The notes below the pieces were generated by a model. It saw nothing but the letters and a program-made list of their open reading frames with translations. It was not told the DNA's origin and ran no database searches. The position numbers and the translations under genes were made by a program. A stretch of 64,000 nt of DNA from Aminobacter sp039907765 (GTDB lineage Bacteria; Pseudomonadota; Alphaproteobacteria; Rhizobiales; Rhizobiaceae), in the NCBI RefSeq assembly GCF_039907765.1, contig NZ_JARDJI010000018.1:1-64000 (forward strand), read 5' to 3'. The stretch's first letter is position 1. Each line of letters opens with the position of its first letter. This document shows positions 51,095 through 60,095 of this stretch, piece after piece.

Positions 51095-53515
51095 ATGTCC
51101 AAGCTTCCCTCGCATGCCCGCATCGTCATCGTCGGCGGCGGCGCCATCGGCACCTCCATCGCCTACCACCTCGCCAAGATGGGCGAAAAGGACGTGCTGC
51201 TGCTCGAAAAGAACCAGCTGACAGCCGGCTCGACCTGGCATGCCGCCGGCCTGATGGGCCAGCTGCGCAGCAAGGTGAACCTCACACGCCTGATGCAGTA
51301 TAGCGCCGACCTGTGCGCCAAGATCGGCGCCGAGACCGGCCAGGATGTCGGCTGGAAGAATGTCGGCAGCCTGCGCCTCGCCGCCTCCGACGCGCGCTGG
51401 GAAGAGCTCAAGCGGGCGCACACGGCCGCCAGGAGCTACGGCTTCGACATGGAACTGGTCGGCCCCGACGAGGTGAAGCGGCTGTTCCCGCTCGTCGACA
51501 CCAAGGACCTGCGCGGCGCCACCTGGATCGCGTCCGACGGCCATGTCGACCCCTATTCGCTGACCCATGCCTATGCCAAGGGCGCGCGCACGGGCGGCGT
51601 GCGCATCGTCGAGGGCGTCACCGTCACCGGCTTTGCCATCAAGGATCGTCGCATCACGGCGGTAAAGACCGCCGACGGGGATGTCGGCTGCGAGATCGTC
51701 GTCAATGCCGCCGGCCTGTGGGCGCGCCAGCTCGGCGAACTCGCCGGCATCGACCTGCCGATCACCGTCGTCGAACACGAATATTTCGTCACCGAGAAGT
51801 CGCCGATGGTGCCGGACGACCTGCCGACGCTGCGCGACCCGGACGCCAATTTCTACGTCAAGCCGGAGCCGGGCGCGATGGCGATCGGCGGCTGGGAAAA
51901 GGAGACCCGCGCCGCCTATGGGCTCGGCAAGCTGCCGATGAGCTTCGGCCAGGAATTGTTCCCCGATGATCTCGAGCGCATCGCCGAGGTCATCGAAGGC
52001 GCTGCCAACCGCATCCCGATCTTGGGCGAACTCGGCGTGCGCGCCGTGGTCAACGGACCGATCCCGATTTCGGCCGACGGCGAGCCGGTGATGGGCCTTG
52101 CCGGCGACTACGAGAATTTCTTCGTCGCCTGCGGCTTCACCTCGGGCATCGCCGCCTCGGGCGGCGCCGGCCGCGCCATGGCCAACTGGATCGTCGAGGG
52201 CGACCCCGGCATGGACCTCTGGGCCTTCGACCTGCGCCGCTTCGGCCATCCGCATGGCGGCCTCGCTTATCTCCGCGACAGCGCCATCGAGGCCTATTCG
52301 AAATATTACGCCATCGCCTGGCCGGAAGAGGAACGCTCGGCCTGCCGGCCGCTGCGCCGCTCGCCGCTCTACCAGACCTTGACGGCGCAAGGTGCGGTCA
52401 ACGGCGTCAAGTTCGGCTGGGAGCGGCCGAACTATTTCCTCAGGCCGGGCGAGGCCAAGCCGCCGCTCGAAACCTTCGAGCGCGCGCCTTATGCCCAGGT
52501 CATCGGCCGCGAGCACAAGATCGTGCGCGAGGGGGTGGCCCTAGTCGACCAGTCGTCCTTCTCCAAGTTCGAAGTTTCGGGGACCGGCGCGCTTGCCTAT
52601 CTGCAGTGGCTGGCGGCCGCCAATGTCGACAAGGGCGACAACGCAGTCATCTACACCCAGCTGCTCAACAAGCGCGGCGGCATCGAGGCCGATCTCACCA
52701 TCATGCGACGAGGCGAACAAAGGTTCCATGTCGTCACCGGTTCCGCCTTCGGCACCCGCGACGGCGGCTGGATCCGCCACCATATGCCGCGCGACGGCTC
52801 GGTGTCGGTGCATGACGTGACCGGAGCCTACGGTGTCATCAACCTGTGCGGTCCGCTGGCGCGCGAGGTGCTGGCCAAGGTCAGCGAGCACGACGTCTCC
52901 AACGACGCCTTCCCCTACATGACCTGCCGCGAGATCCGCGTCGGCTGGGCACCGGTCTTCGCCGCGCGCGTCACCTATGTCGGTGAACTCGGCTGGGAGC
53001 TGCATGTGCCCACCGAATACATGGCCTATGTCTACGAGGTGCTGCGCGAGGCGGGTGCGCCGTTCGGCATCGCCGATGTCGGCTACAAGGCGATCTCCAG
53101 CCTGCGTATGGAAAAGCGCTATCTCTACTGGGGCGCCGACATCACCCCTGATGACACCCCGCTGGAGGCCGGACTCGGCTTTGCGGTTGCCATGAAGAAG
53201 GGCGACTTCCACGGCCGCGACGCGCTTGCCGCCCAGAAGGAGCGCGGCATTACCCGCAAGCTCGCCTGCTTCCGGCTCGACGAACCGCTGCCCGTCTATG
53301 GCGGCGAGGCGATGTCGGTGAACGGCCGCGTCGTCGGCATGACCACCAGCGGCGACTTCGGCCACACGGTCGGCGCGTCCCTCGTCTTCGGCTATCTCAA
53401 GGGCGACGACATGGGCCTCAAGGAGATCGAGGTCGAGGCCTTCGGCCGCCGCAGCCGCGCGACGGTGGTGGAGCGCTGCGCCTACGATCCGGCGGGCGAG
53501 CGCGTCCGGCTCTAG
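51095..53515 (+). CDS. Dimethylglycine/sarcosine dehydrogenase-like enzyme with GcvT domain (copy 1)
   Basis: An 806-residue fusion of an FAD amine oxidase domain (about 1-400) with a C-terminal aminomethyltransferase/GcvT-type THF domain (about 430-800). The FAD motif is VGGGAIGTSIAYHL. STWHAAGLMG contains the histidine that carries covalent FAD in dimethylglycine dehydrogenase. The family oxidises an N-methyl group and hands the C1 unit to THF. It follows gbcB by 74 bases, so demethylation of dimethylglycine or sarcosine downstream of betaine is the natural role. A paralogue is at 55403. Confidence 0.88.
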   Translation: MSKLPSHARIVIVGGGAIGTSIAYHLAKMGEKDVLLLEKNQLTAGSTWHAAGLMGQLRSKVNLTRLMQYSADLCAKIGAETGQDVGWKNVGSLRLAASDARWEELKRAHTAARSYGFDMELVGPDEVKRLFPLVDTKDLRGATWIASDGHVDPYSLTHAYAKGARTGGVRIVEGVTVTGFAIKDRRITAVKTADGDVGCEIVVNAAGLWARQLGELAGIDLPITVVEHEYFVTEKSPMVPDDLPTLRDPDANFYVKPEPGAMAIGGWEKETRAAYGLGKLPMSFGQELFPDDLERIAEVIEGAANRIPILGELGVRAVVNGPIPISADGEPVMGLAGDYENFFVACGFTSGIAASGGAGRAMANWIVEGDPGMDLWAFDLRRFGHPHGGLAYLRDSAIEAYSKYYAIAWPEEERSACRPLRRSPLYQTLTAQGAVNGVKFGWERPNYFLRPGEAKPPLETFERAPYAQVIGREHKIVREGVALVDQSSFSKFEVSGTGALAYLQWLAAANVDKGDNAVIYTQLLNKRGGIEADLTIMRRGEQRFHVVTGSAFGTRDGGWIRHHMPRDGSVSVHDVTGAYGVINLCGPLAREVLAKVSEHDVSNDAFPYMTCREIRVGWAPVFAARVTYVGELGWELHVPTEYMAYVYEVLREAGAPFGIADVGYKAISSLRMEKRYLYWGADITPDDTPLEAGLGFAVAMKKGDFHGRDALAAQKERGITRKLACFRLDEPLPVYGGEAMSVNGRVVGMTTSGDFGHTVGASLVFGYLKGDDMGLKEIEVEAFGRRSRATVVERCAYDPAGERVRL

Positions 53516-53620
53516 CATCCAGTTCCAACCGGGCCGCTTGCAAGCGAGCTCGGTTGTTTCCAACAGACGCCGCGCTACCGAAAAGGGGCGCGGCGTTCCG
53601 ATGTGGTGGGAGGTGACCCA

Positions 53621-53637
53621 TGCCACATATTGCAACA
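53621..53637 (-). promoter_or_regulatory. Predicted DeoR operator before the DeoR gene
   Basis: On the minus strand TGTTGCA (53637-53631) is followed after exactly 10 bases by TGTGGCA (53627-53621). The TGTTGCA unit recurs three times at 55329-55358 before the second dehydrogenase gene, suggesting autoregulation and a shared operon target. Confidence 0.5.
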
Positions 53638-53677
53638 TCCGCTTGCCAATCCGACGGCATTGCCGCCACATTGGCGC

Positions 53678-54460
53678 ATGTCCGACTCGCAGAACCACAA
53701 GGCGCTCGCGCCGCGCCGCCACGACGAGATCCTGAGGCGACTGGCCGCCGACGGCTCGGTCGGCATCACCGAGCTCGCCGCCTTCTTCGACGTCTCGCGC
53801 GAGACCATCAGACGCGACATGAAGTTCCTGGCCGAGCGCGGCCAGCTCGATCTTGTCCATGGCGGGGCGACGCTGTTCGAGGCGACCGAGCCGGCGCTGA
53901 CGCTGCGCAGCCAGGAGAATGCCGGCGGCAAGGCCGCCATAGGCCGGGCCGCTGCCGCGCTCGTCGAGGACGGCATGGTGGTGTTCCTCGATTCCGGCAC
54001 CACCACGCTAGCGGTCGCCCATGCGCTCGCCGGCAAGCAGAACCTGACCGTCTGCACCACCAGCCTGACGATCGCCCTGCACATGTGCCGCCAGCCGCAT
54101 GTGCGCGTCCACATGCTGGGCGGCGAGATCGACCCATCGGAGGAGGCCGCGGTCGGCATCGACGCGCTCGACGCCATCGACCGCTTCCGCATCGACGTTG
54201 CCTTCCTCGGTGGCGGCGCGCTGTCGCCCGACGGCGAGGTTACCGACTTCACCCGCAACGGCGCCGAGCAGCGCTCGCGCATGGCCGCCACCGCCGCCCG
54301 CGCCTATTTCGTGCTCGACAGTTCCAAGTTCGGCCGGCTGACCCCGCTGCGCATCCCGCGCTTCGAACTCGCCGCCGGCGTCATCGTCGACGCCCCTCCC
54401 CCGCCAGCCATGGTCGAAGCCCTGGAACGCAAGGGACCCAAGGTGATTGTCGGGGAGTGA
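53678..54460 (+). CDS. DeoR-family regulator of the dehydrogenase locus
   Basis: A 260-residue DeoR regulator. The helix-turn-helix is VGITELAAFFDVSRETIRRDMKFLAERGQL; the effector domain carries VFLDSGTTTLAVAHAL and the DSSKFGRLTPL motif. It sits between the two dimethylglycine-dehydrogenase-like genes, and repeats of TGTTGCA occur upstream of it and of the second dehydrogenase. A DeoR protein is unusual as regulator of methylamine catabolism; the effector is unknown. The ATG at 53678 is used. Confidence 0.92.
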   Translation: MSDSQNHKALAPRRHDEILRRLAADGSVGITELAAFFDVSRETIRRDMKFLAERGQLDLVHGGATLFEATEPALTLRSQENAGGKAAIGRAAAALVEDGMVVFLDSGTTTLAVAHALAGKQNLTVCTTSLTIALHMCRQPHVRVHMLGGEIDPSEEAAVGIDALDAIDRFRIDVAFLGGGALSPDGEVTDFTRNGAEQRSRMAATAARAYFVLDSSKFGRLTPLRIPRFELAAGVIVDAPPPPAMVEALERKGPKVIVGE

Positions 54461-54512
54461 CGCGGAATCGGCGAGGCGGCAAAGCTGCCGCCCGAACCGT
54501 TTTGCCCGGGTA

Positions 54513-55172
54513 TCAGGTCAGCTTCCGCCGCCGTTCCAGCTCCGCGTCCGTCGGCGTCTCGAATTCGAACGAGCCGGTGACGATGTTGCCGTCGCGGACG
54601 TATTTGTTGACCGTCACACCTGTTCTGGAAACCTTGGACGACACCAGCTTCAGCGCCGACGGCAGGGCAGCTTCGCCGAACAGGCGCTTGCCCTTGCCCA
54701 ACACCAGCGGGAAGATGAAGATGTTGAGTTCGTCGACCAGGTCGCTGGCGAGGAGGGTCTTGAGGAAATCGGTCGAACCCTGGGTCAGAAGGTCGGGTCC
54801 ATCCTCTGATTTCAGCTTGCGCACGGCGGAAACGGCGTCCGGGCCGAGCGAATGGCTGTTCTGCCAGCCGAGCTTCAGATCGGGATTGCGGGTCGCGACA
54901 TATTTGTTGATCCTGTCGAACAGCGGGCCGATGGGATCGTCGGCGTCGACATAGGGCCAGTGCGCGGCAAAGATATCCCAGGTCTTGCGCCCGAGCAGCA
55001 GGTCGAAGGGCTTGGCGAACATCTCGCCTACCGCCTCTTCCAGTGTCTTGTCGAAATAGGGGGCGACCCAGCCGCCATATTTGAAGCCGCCGATCGGGTC
55101 CTCGTCCGGTCCGCCCGGCGCCTGCATGACGCCGTCGAGGCTCATGAATGCACCCACCACGATCTTTCTCAT
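54513..55172 (-). CDS. Dihydrofolate reductase / RibD C-terminal domain family protein
   Basis: A 219-residue protein of the DHFR/RibD-reductase fold (MRKIVVGAFMSLDGVMQAPGGPDED, LLLGRKTWDIF, STDFLKTLLASDLVDELNIFIFPLVLGKGKRLF). These stand-alone proteins bind NADPH, but few have known substrates. It is not the essential FolA. AAGGAG is 6 bases before the ATG at 55172, which decides against the in-frame ATG at 55187. It lies opposite to its neighbours between DeoR and the second dehydrogenase; a pterin or folate role next to THF-dependent enzymes is attractive but unproven. Confidence 0.85.
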   Translation of the reverse strand: MRKIVVGAFMSLDGVMQAPGGPDEDPIGGFKYGGWVAPYFDKTLEEAVGEMFAKPFDLLLGRKTWDIFAAHWPYVDADDPIGPLFDRINKYVATRNPDLKLGWQNSHSLGPDAVSAVRKLKSEDGPDLLTQGSTDFLKTLLASDLVDELNIFIFPLVLGKGKRLFGEAALPSALKLVSSKVSRTGVTVNKYVRDGNIVTGSFEFETPTDAELERRRKLT

Positions 55173-55328
55173 GTCGTTCTCCTTCATCGTCGCCGCCATG
55201 ATCACATAAGCAAGACGTTCGGCGTGAGCCTGTTCCGACAGCAGGCGAAAAATTCCGTCGGCTACCTGCCATGGCGCGGAGGGTTCGCACTGCCTCGCCG
55301 TCAGCCTGGATTTCGACATGTGATTATT

Positions 55329-55358
55329 TGTTGCATTTGATGTTGCATTTTGTTGCGA
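55329..55358 (+). promoter_or_regulatory. Triple TGTTGCA repeat before the second dehydrogenase
   Basis: TGTTGCAT (55329-55336), TGTTGCAT (55341-55348) and TGTTGCGA (55351-55358) are direct repeats 12 and 10 bases apart, 45 bases upstream of the start at 55403. DeoR-family proteins bind tandem short repeats, and the same unit lies before the DeoR gene. Confidence 0.55.
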
Positions 55359-55402
55359 TGGCGATATGGTTATGACCATCACCTTTGGGAGGTCTCATCA
55401 CC

Positions 55403-57853
55403 ATGGCGCAGGAATTCCCGACGCAGGCTCGCGTCGTCATCGTCGGCGGCGGCATCATCGGCTGCTCGGTCGCCTATCACCTGACAAAGCTCGGCTGGAC
55501 CGATGTCGTGCTGCTCGAGCAGGGCCAGCTCAGCGGCGGCACCACCTGGCATGCCGCCGGCCTCGTCGGGCAGCTGCGCAGCCACGCCAACATGACGAGC
55601 CTGATCAAATATTCGACCCAGCTCTACAGCGAACTCGAGGTCGAGACGGGCCTCGCCACCGGCTGGAAGAACTGCGGCTCGCTGTCGGTCGCCCGCAGCG
55701 CCGACCGCATGACGGTGCTGAAGCGCACCGCGGCGTCCGCCCGCGCCCAGGGCGTCGACATCGAGGTGATCTCGGCCAGGGAAGCGCAGGAGAAGTGGCC
55801 GGTCATGGCGATCGACGATCTCGTCGGCGCGGTCTGGCTGCCGGGCGACGGCAAGGCCAACCCGACCGACCTCACCCAATCGCTGGCCAAGGGCGCGCGC
55901 AATCGCGGTGCACGGGTCATCGAGCGCGTCCGCGTCACCGGCATCAAGACCAAGGACGGCCGGACGACGGGCGTTTCCACCGACAAGGGCGAAATCGCCG
56001 CCGAGATCGTGGTCAACTGTGCCGGACAGTGGGCGCGCAAGGTCGGCGCGATGTGCGGGGTGACGGTGCCGCTGCATTCGGCCGAGCACATGTACATCGT
56101 CACCGGCAAGATCGAGGGCGTGCACCCCGACCTGCCGGTGCTGCGCGATCCCGACGGCTACATCTACTTCAAGGAAGAGGTCGGCGGCCTGGTCATGGGC
56201 GGCTTCGAGCCCGAGGCCAAGCCGTGGGGCATGAACGGCATCCCCGACGATTTCGAATTCGCGCTCCTGCCCGACGACTGGGATCAGTTCGAGATCCTGA
56301 TGCAGAACGCGTTGGTGCGCGTGCCGCAGTTGGAGACCTCCGAGGTCAAGAAATTCTACAACGGCCCCGAAAGCTTTACCGCCGACAACAACTTCATCCT
56401 CGGCGAGGCGCCGGAACTCAAGAACTTCTACGTCGGCGCCGGCTTCAACTCGATGGGCATCGCCAGCGCCGGCGGCGCCGGCCGGGCACTGGCCGAGTGG
56501 ATCGTCAACGGTGCTGCGACCATGGACCTGTGGCCGGTCGACATCAGGCGTTTTGCCGGCTTCAACAACAATCCGCGCTGGCTGCACGACCGCGTTAAGG
56601 AAACGCTCGGCCTGCACTACGCCATGCCGTGGCCGAACCGCGAGCTCGACACCGCCCGCCCCTTCCGCCGCTCGGCGCTCTATGACCGGCTGGCCGCCAA
56701 GGGCGCCTGCTTCGGCTCCAAGATGGGCTGGGAGCGCGCCAACTGGTTTGCGGCGCCGGGCGAGAAGCCGGAGACCGAATATTCCTTCGGCCGCCAGAAC
56801 TGGCATGGCGCGGTGCAGCGCGAGATGAAGGCAACCCGCGAGGCCGCCGGCATCTTCGACCAGACCTCGTTCGCCAAGATCATGGTGCAGGGCCGCGACG
56901 CGGCCTCCGTGCTCAATCGCATCTGCGCCGCCGACATCGACGTCGAGGTCGGCCGCTCCATCTATACCGGCCTGCTCAACGAGCGTGGCGGCTACGAGAG
57001 CGATCTGACCGTGATGCGCCTCGGCCGCGACAAATTCCTGATCGTCACCGGTTCGGCCCAGGCCGTGCACGACGCCGACTGGATTTCGAAAAACATCCCT
57101 GACGACTCGCATGTCACGCTGACCGACGTCACCTCGTCCTACTCGGTGCTGGCGCTGATGGGGCCGCGCTCGCGCGACATCCTGGCCAAGCTCACCTCGG
57201 CCGACCTGTCCAACGCCGGCTTCCCCTTCGCCACCATCCGCGAAATCGACATCGGTTATGCCACCGCCTACGCCAACCGCATGACCTATGTCGGCGAGCT
57301 CGGCTGGGAGTTGATCGTGCCGACCGAGTTTGCCGCTAGCGTCTATGAGGCTCTGCACGAGGCGGGTCGCGAGCACGGGCTGACCGATTGCGGCTACTAC
57401 GCGCTCGAGGCGCTGCGCATCGAAAAGGGTTTTAGGGCCTGGAGCCGGGAACTCACCCCCGACATCAACCCTTATGAAGCCGGCCTCGCCTTCGCGGTAT
57501 CCATGGACAAGCCTGGCGGCTTTATCGGCAAGGAGGCGCTGGCCGCCGCCAAGGCCACGGGCAAGCTCACCCGCCGCATCGTGCAGTTCACGCTCGACGA
57601 CGCGGCCCCTATGCTCTGGGGCGGCGAGCTGATCCTGCGGAATGGCAAGCCCGTCGGCGAGGTGCGCTCGGCATCCTACGGCCATACGCTCGGCCGCTCG
57701 GTGGCGCTCGGCCTGCTGCACAACGAGGCAGGCGTCGACAAGGACTTCATCGAAAGCGGCCGCTTCGAGATCGACCTTGCCGGCGAATGCCACACGGCGA
57801 CCGCGCACCTAAAGGCGCCCTACGATCCCAAGTCGGAGCGCGTGAAGGCCTGA
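55403..57853 (+). CDS. Dimethylglycine/sarcosine dehydrogenase-like enzyme with GcvT domain (copy 2)
   Basis: An 816-residue paralogue of the enzyme at 51095 with the same two domains: FAD motif VGGGIIGCSVAYHL, flavin-histidine motif TTWHAAGLVG and the GcvT-like half beginning near residue 430. The two copies are clearly related along their whole length but far from identical, so each probably prefers a different N-methyl substrate (for example dimethylglycine versus sarcosine or an N-methyl amino acid). GGGAGG precedes the ATG. It has its own promoter with three TGTTGCA repeats. Confidence 0.88.
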   Translation: MAQEFPTQARVVIVGGGIIGCSVAYHLTKLGWTDVVLLEQGQLSGGTTWHAAGLVGQLRSHANMTSLIKYSTQLYSELEVETGLATGWKNCGSLSVARSADRMTVLKRTAASARAQGVDIEVISAREAQEKWPVMAIDDLVGAVWLPGDGKANPTDLTQSLAKGARNRGARVIERVRVTGIKTKDGRTTGVSTDKGEIAAEIVVNCAGQWARKVGAMCGVTVPLHSAEHMYIVTGKIEGVHPDLPVLRDPDGYIYFKEEVGGLVMGGFEPEAKPWGMNGIPDDFEFALLPDDWDQFEILMQNALVRVPQLETSEVKKFYNGPESFTADNNFILGEAPELKNFYVGAGFNSMGIASAGGAGRALAEWIVNGAATMDLWPVDIRRFAGFNNNPRWLHDRVKETLGLHYAMPWPNRELDTARPFRRSALYDRLAAKGACFGSKMGWERANWFAAPGEKPETEYSFGRQNWHGAVQREMKATREAAGIFDQTSFAKIMVQGRDAASVLNRICAADIDVEVGRSIYTGLLNERGGYESDLTVMRLGRDKFLIVTGSAQAVHDADWISKNIPDDSHVTLTDVTSSYSVLALMGPRSRDILAKLTSADLSNAGFPFATIREIDIGYATAYANRMTYVGELGWELIVPTEFAASVYEALHEAGREHGLTDCGYYALEALRIEKGFRAWSRELTPDINPYEAGLAFAVSMDKPGGFIGKEALAAAKATGKLTRRIVQFTLDDAAPMLWGGELILRNGKPVGEVRSASYGHTLGRSVALGLLHNEAGVDKDFIESGRFEIDLAGECHTATAHLKAPYDPKSERVKA

Positions 57854-57882
57854 AACGGCCAATCGGAACCCTCCCCCGAGCT

Positions 57883-57912
57883 GCCCCTCCCTCGCAGGAG
57901 GGGGGCGTTTTT
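57883..57912. terminator. Terminator after the second dehydrogenase
   Basis: GCCCCTCC (57883-57890) and GGAGGGGGGC (57897-57906) form a GC-rich stem followed by GTTTTT. It separates the convergent dehydrogenase and hydrolase genes. Confidence 0.75.
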
Positions 57913-57975
57913 AGATGCGGGAGTCGGCGACCGTGCCGCGGATAGGGCCAGGCATGGCGCCGGCTGCGTTGCAGG

Positions 57976-58608
57976 TCAGGCCGGTGACGAAGGCGCGGCC
58001 AGTACCTTGGCTATGAAGTCGGCGCCGAGCTCCGCGCCTTGCGCCGTGATGGTGTGCCCGACGCCCGGCAGAATGACGCCTTGTGCTTCGAGCCCATGTT
58101 CGCGCAACGTTGCCGCAGCTTCGGTCGAGCTTGCCGCGGGGATCACCGCATCGGCCGCGCCATGCACCAGGAGCGCGCGCGTCGAGCCGGTTGGTGCCAA
58201 CGGACGCGGCGACGCGAGCTTGCCTGAATAGGCTACGAGCGCGGCAACCGGCCAACGCCCCGAAGCCACTGCATCGAGTGCCATGATGGAGCCTTGCGAG
58301 AAGCCGACGAGGGCGACGCGATCGAGCCGTTGCGACAGTCCGTGCTGGTCGATGATGTTGGCGAGGACATCGTCGAAGGCCGGCCTTGCGGCAGCGATGC
58401 GCTGCGGTCGGTTGGCCTCCGTCACGCCGGCGACGCTGAACCATTGCCGGCCCTGGCCGCCGCCGTCGAAGGCGGACGGGCCGTCCGGCGCCGCAAAGTC
58501 CGCGAGCAGGACGTGCTGCCAGCTCTGGGCAAGGGGCATGAGGTCGGCGCCGCGGCTGCCGACGCCGTGCAGGAAGATGACGAGACTGTTGGCGGGCGAC
58601 GAGGTCAT
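57976..58608 (-). CDS. Phospholipase/carboxylesterase-type alpha/beta hydrolase
   Basis: A 210-residue serine hydrolase of the carboxylesterase/thioesterase (YpfH-like) group. HGVGSRGADL forms the oxyanion region, GFSQGSIMALD holds the nucleophile, and the acid and base follow in HGAADAVIP and GVGHTI. The ATG at 58608 gives MTSSPANSLVIFLHG; the longer frame overlaps the GST gene. It is the last gene of the minus-strand detoxification operon. The physiological ester is unknown. Confidence 0.88.
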   Translation of the reverse strand: MTSSPANSLVIFLHGVGSRGADLMPLAQSWQHVLLADFAAPDGPSAFDGGGQGRQWFSVAGVTEANRPQRIAAARPAFDDVLANIIDQHGLSQRLDRVALVGFSQGSIMALDAVASGRWPVAALVAYSGKLASPRPLAPTGSTRALLVHGAADAVIPAASSTEAAATLREHGLEAQGVILPGVGHTITAQGAELGADFIAKVLAAPSSPA

Positions 58609-58640
58609 GGGAGGTTTCCTGCTGCTTTCGGCTTCGTAGG

Positions 58641-59600
58641 TCAAAGGCTCAGATCGGCCAGGTCGGGCCCGTCCGGAACGATGCCGTTCGGGTTGAGCGA
58701 CTTGATGGAATAGTAGCCTGTCTTGATGTGGCCGATATTGACCGTGGAGCGGACGCCGGAAATGGCGAGCACGCGCTTGGTGTAGGCCGTCAGGTTTCGA
58801 TATTCGGAGAGGCGGCGAAGGTTGCACTTGAACAGGCCGTGATAGGCGGCGTCGAAGCGGACCAGCGTTACGAAGAGGCGGATGTCGGCCTCCGTGAATC
58901 GTGCGCCGAACAGGAAGGGGCCGTTGGCCAGCCGCGCCTCCAGCTCGTCCAGCATGGCAAACACGCCGCGATAGCCCTCCTGATAGGCCAGTTGCGTGGT
59001 GGCGAAGCCTGCCCGGTAAACGCCGTTGTTGAGGGCCGGATAGATGCGCTCGTTAAGCGCGTCGATGTCGTCGCGCAAGGGGGCGGGGTAGAGGTCGACA
59101 CTCTCGTCGGCCAGCGCTCCGAACCCGGAATTGAACATGCGGACGATGTCTGCGGACTCGTTGTTGACGATCGTCCCCAGCCTCTTGTCCCACAGGACGG
59201 GCACTGTCGCACGGCCGGTGAAATCGTCGTCGGCCAGGCTGTAGAGTTCGTGCAGGTAGGTGGCGCCGTTGAGGTCATCTCGGTCGGCCCCGGGATGGTC
59301 GCCGAAACGCCAGCCCTGGTCGGTCAATGCCGGCTCCACCACGGACACCGAAACGATGCCTTCGAGTTTCTTGAGCTTGCGGGCGATCAGTGTGCGCGAA
59401 GCCCATGGGCAGATCAATGCGACGTAGAGGTGGTAACGTCCCGGCTCGGCGGCAAAGCCGGCCGCGCCGGTCTGGCCGGCGCTTCCGTCGGGTGTGATCC
59501 AGTTGCGGAAGCTCGAAGCTTGGCGGACGAAACCGCCCTTGGCGTCCTTTGCCTGGACCGGTTGCCAGTCTTCGGTCCACTTGCCGTTCACGAGCATCAT
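58641..59600 (-). CDS. Glutathionyl-hydroquinone reductase (YqjG/Xi-class GST)
   Basis: A 319-residue Xi-class glutathione transferase that removes glutathione from glutathionyl-hydroquinones. The catalytic cysteine is C64 in ALICPWASRTL, and the C-terminal GHIKTGYYSIKSLNPNGIVPDGP is diagnostic for the group. GGAGAC precedes the start. It is in a row with DoxX and an NADP-binding reductase, a combination suited to quinone or chlorinated aromatic stress. Confidence 0.95.
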   Translation of the reverse strand: MMLVNGKWTEDWQPVQAKDAKGGFVRQASSFRNWITPDGSAGQTGAAGFAAEPGRYHLYVALICPWASRTLIARKLKKLEGIVSVSVVEPALTDQGWRFGDHPGADRDDLNGATYLHELYSLADDDFTGRATVPVLWDKRLGTIVNNESADIVRMFNSGFGALADESVDLYPAPLRDDIDALNERIYPALNNGVYRAGFATTQLAYQEGYRGVFAMLDELEARLANGPFLFGARFTEADIRLFVTLVRFDAAYHGLFKCNLRRLSEYRNLTAYTKRVLAISGVRSTVNIGHIKTGYYSIKSLNPNGIVPDGPDLADLSL

Positions 59601-59666
59601 GCGTCTCCGTTCGCGAATTGGTCGGCCGGCGGCACCTGACTGCAGGGGCCGCCGCCCAGGGTTAGA

Positions 59667-60062
59667 TCAGGTGCGCGCCTTCTGCAGCGCGTAGGCGCCG
59701 TTGCCGAGCAGCGCCAGCGAAGCGAGCGCGACGGCCCAGAACGCCGGGAATTCCCAGCCGCCATTGGGATTGCTGAAGAAGAAGCCGGCCGCGCCGTGCG
59801 GGGCATAGATCGATCCGAGCAGGATCGGGATCAGCGCGACCGAGACCCAGCGGGTCCAGACGCCGGCGATGAGGGCAAGGCCGCCGAGCAGCTCGGCCGC
59901 AATGACCAGATAGGCAAGCGGGCCGGGAAAGCCGATGCTTTCGAAGAAGCCGGCGGTGCCCGCCGGGGTGAAGACGAAGATCTTCAGGCCGGCATGGGCC
60001 AGGAACAGGATGCCCATGCTGACGCGCAGCAGGAGGGCGGCAAGGTTGGCGTTATTGGTCAT
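59667..60062 (-). CDS. DoxX-family membrane protein
   Basis: A 131-residue protein with four membrane helices (about 5-25, 45-66, 70-90, 105-125) and the DoxX-type segments LRVSMGILFLAHAGLKIF and ELLGGLALIAGVWTRW. Members are linked to redox stress and quinone metabolism, but the reaction is unknown. It lies 33 bases after the NADP-binding reductase gene. Confidence 0.9.
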   Translation of the reverse strand: MTNNANLAALLLRVSMGILFLAHAGLKIFVFTPAGTAGFFESIGFPGPLAYLVIAAELLGGLALIAGVWTRWVSVALIPILLGSIYAPHGAAGFFFSNPNGGWEFPAFWAVALASLALLGNGAYALQKART

Positions 60063-60095
60063 GGTTCGTGTCCTCTATGTTGGTTGATTGAGATG

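Noticed and set aside
55379..57808. An 809-codon minus-strand open frame opposite the second dehydrogenase
   Set aside because: Antisense shadow with biased composition; the plus-strand gene has clear FAD and GcvT motifs.
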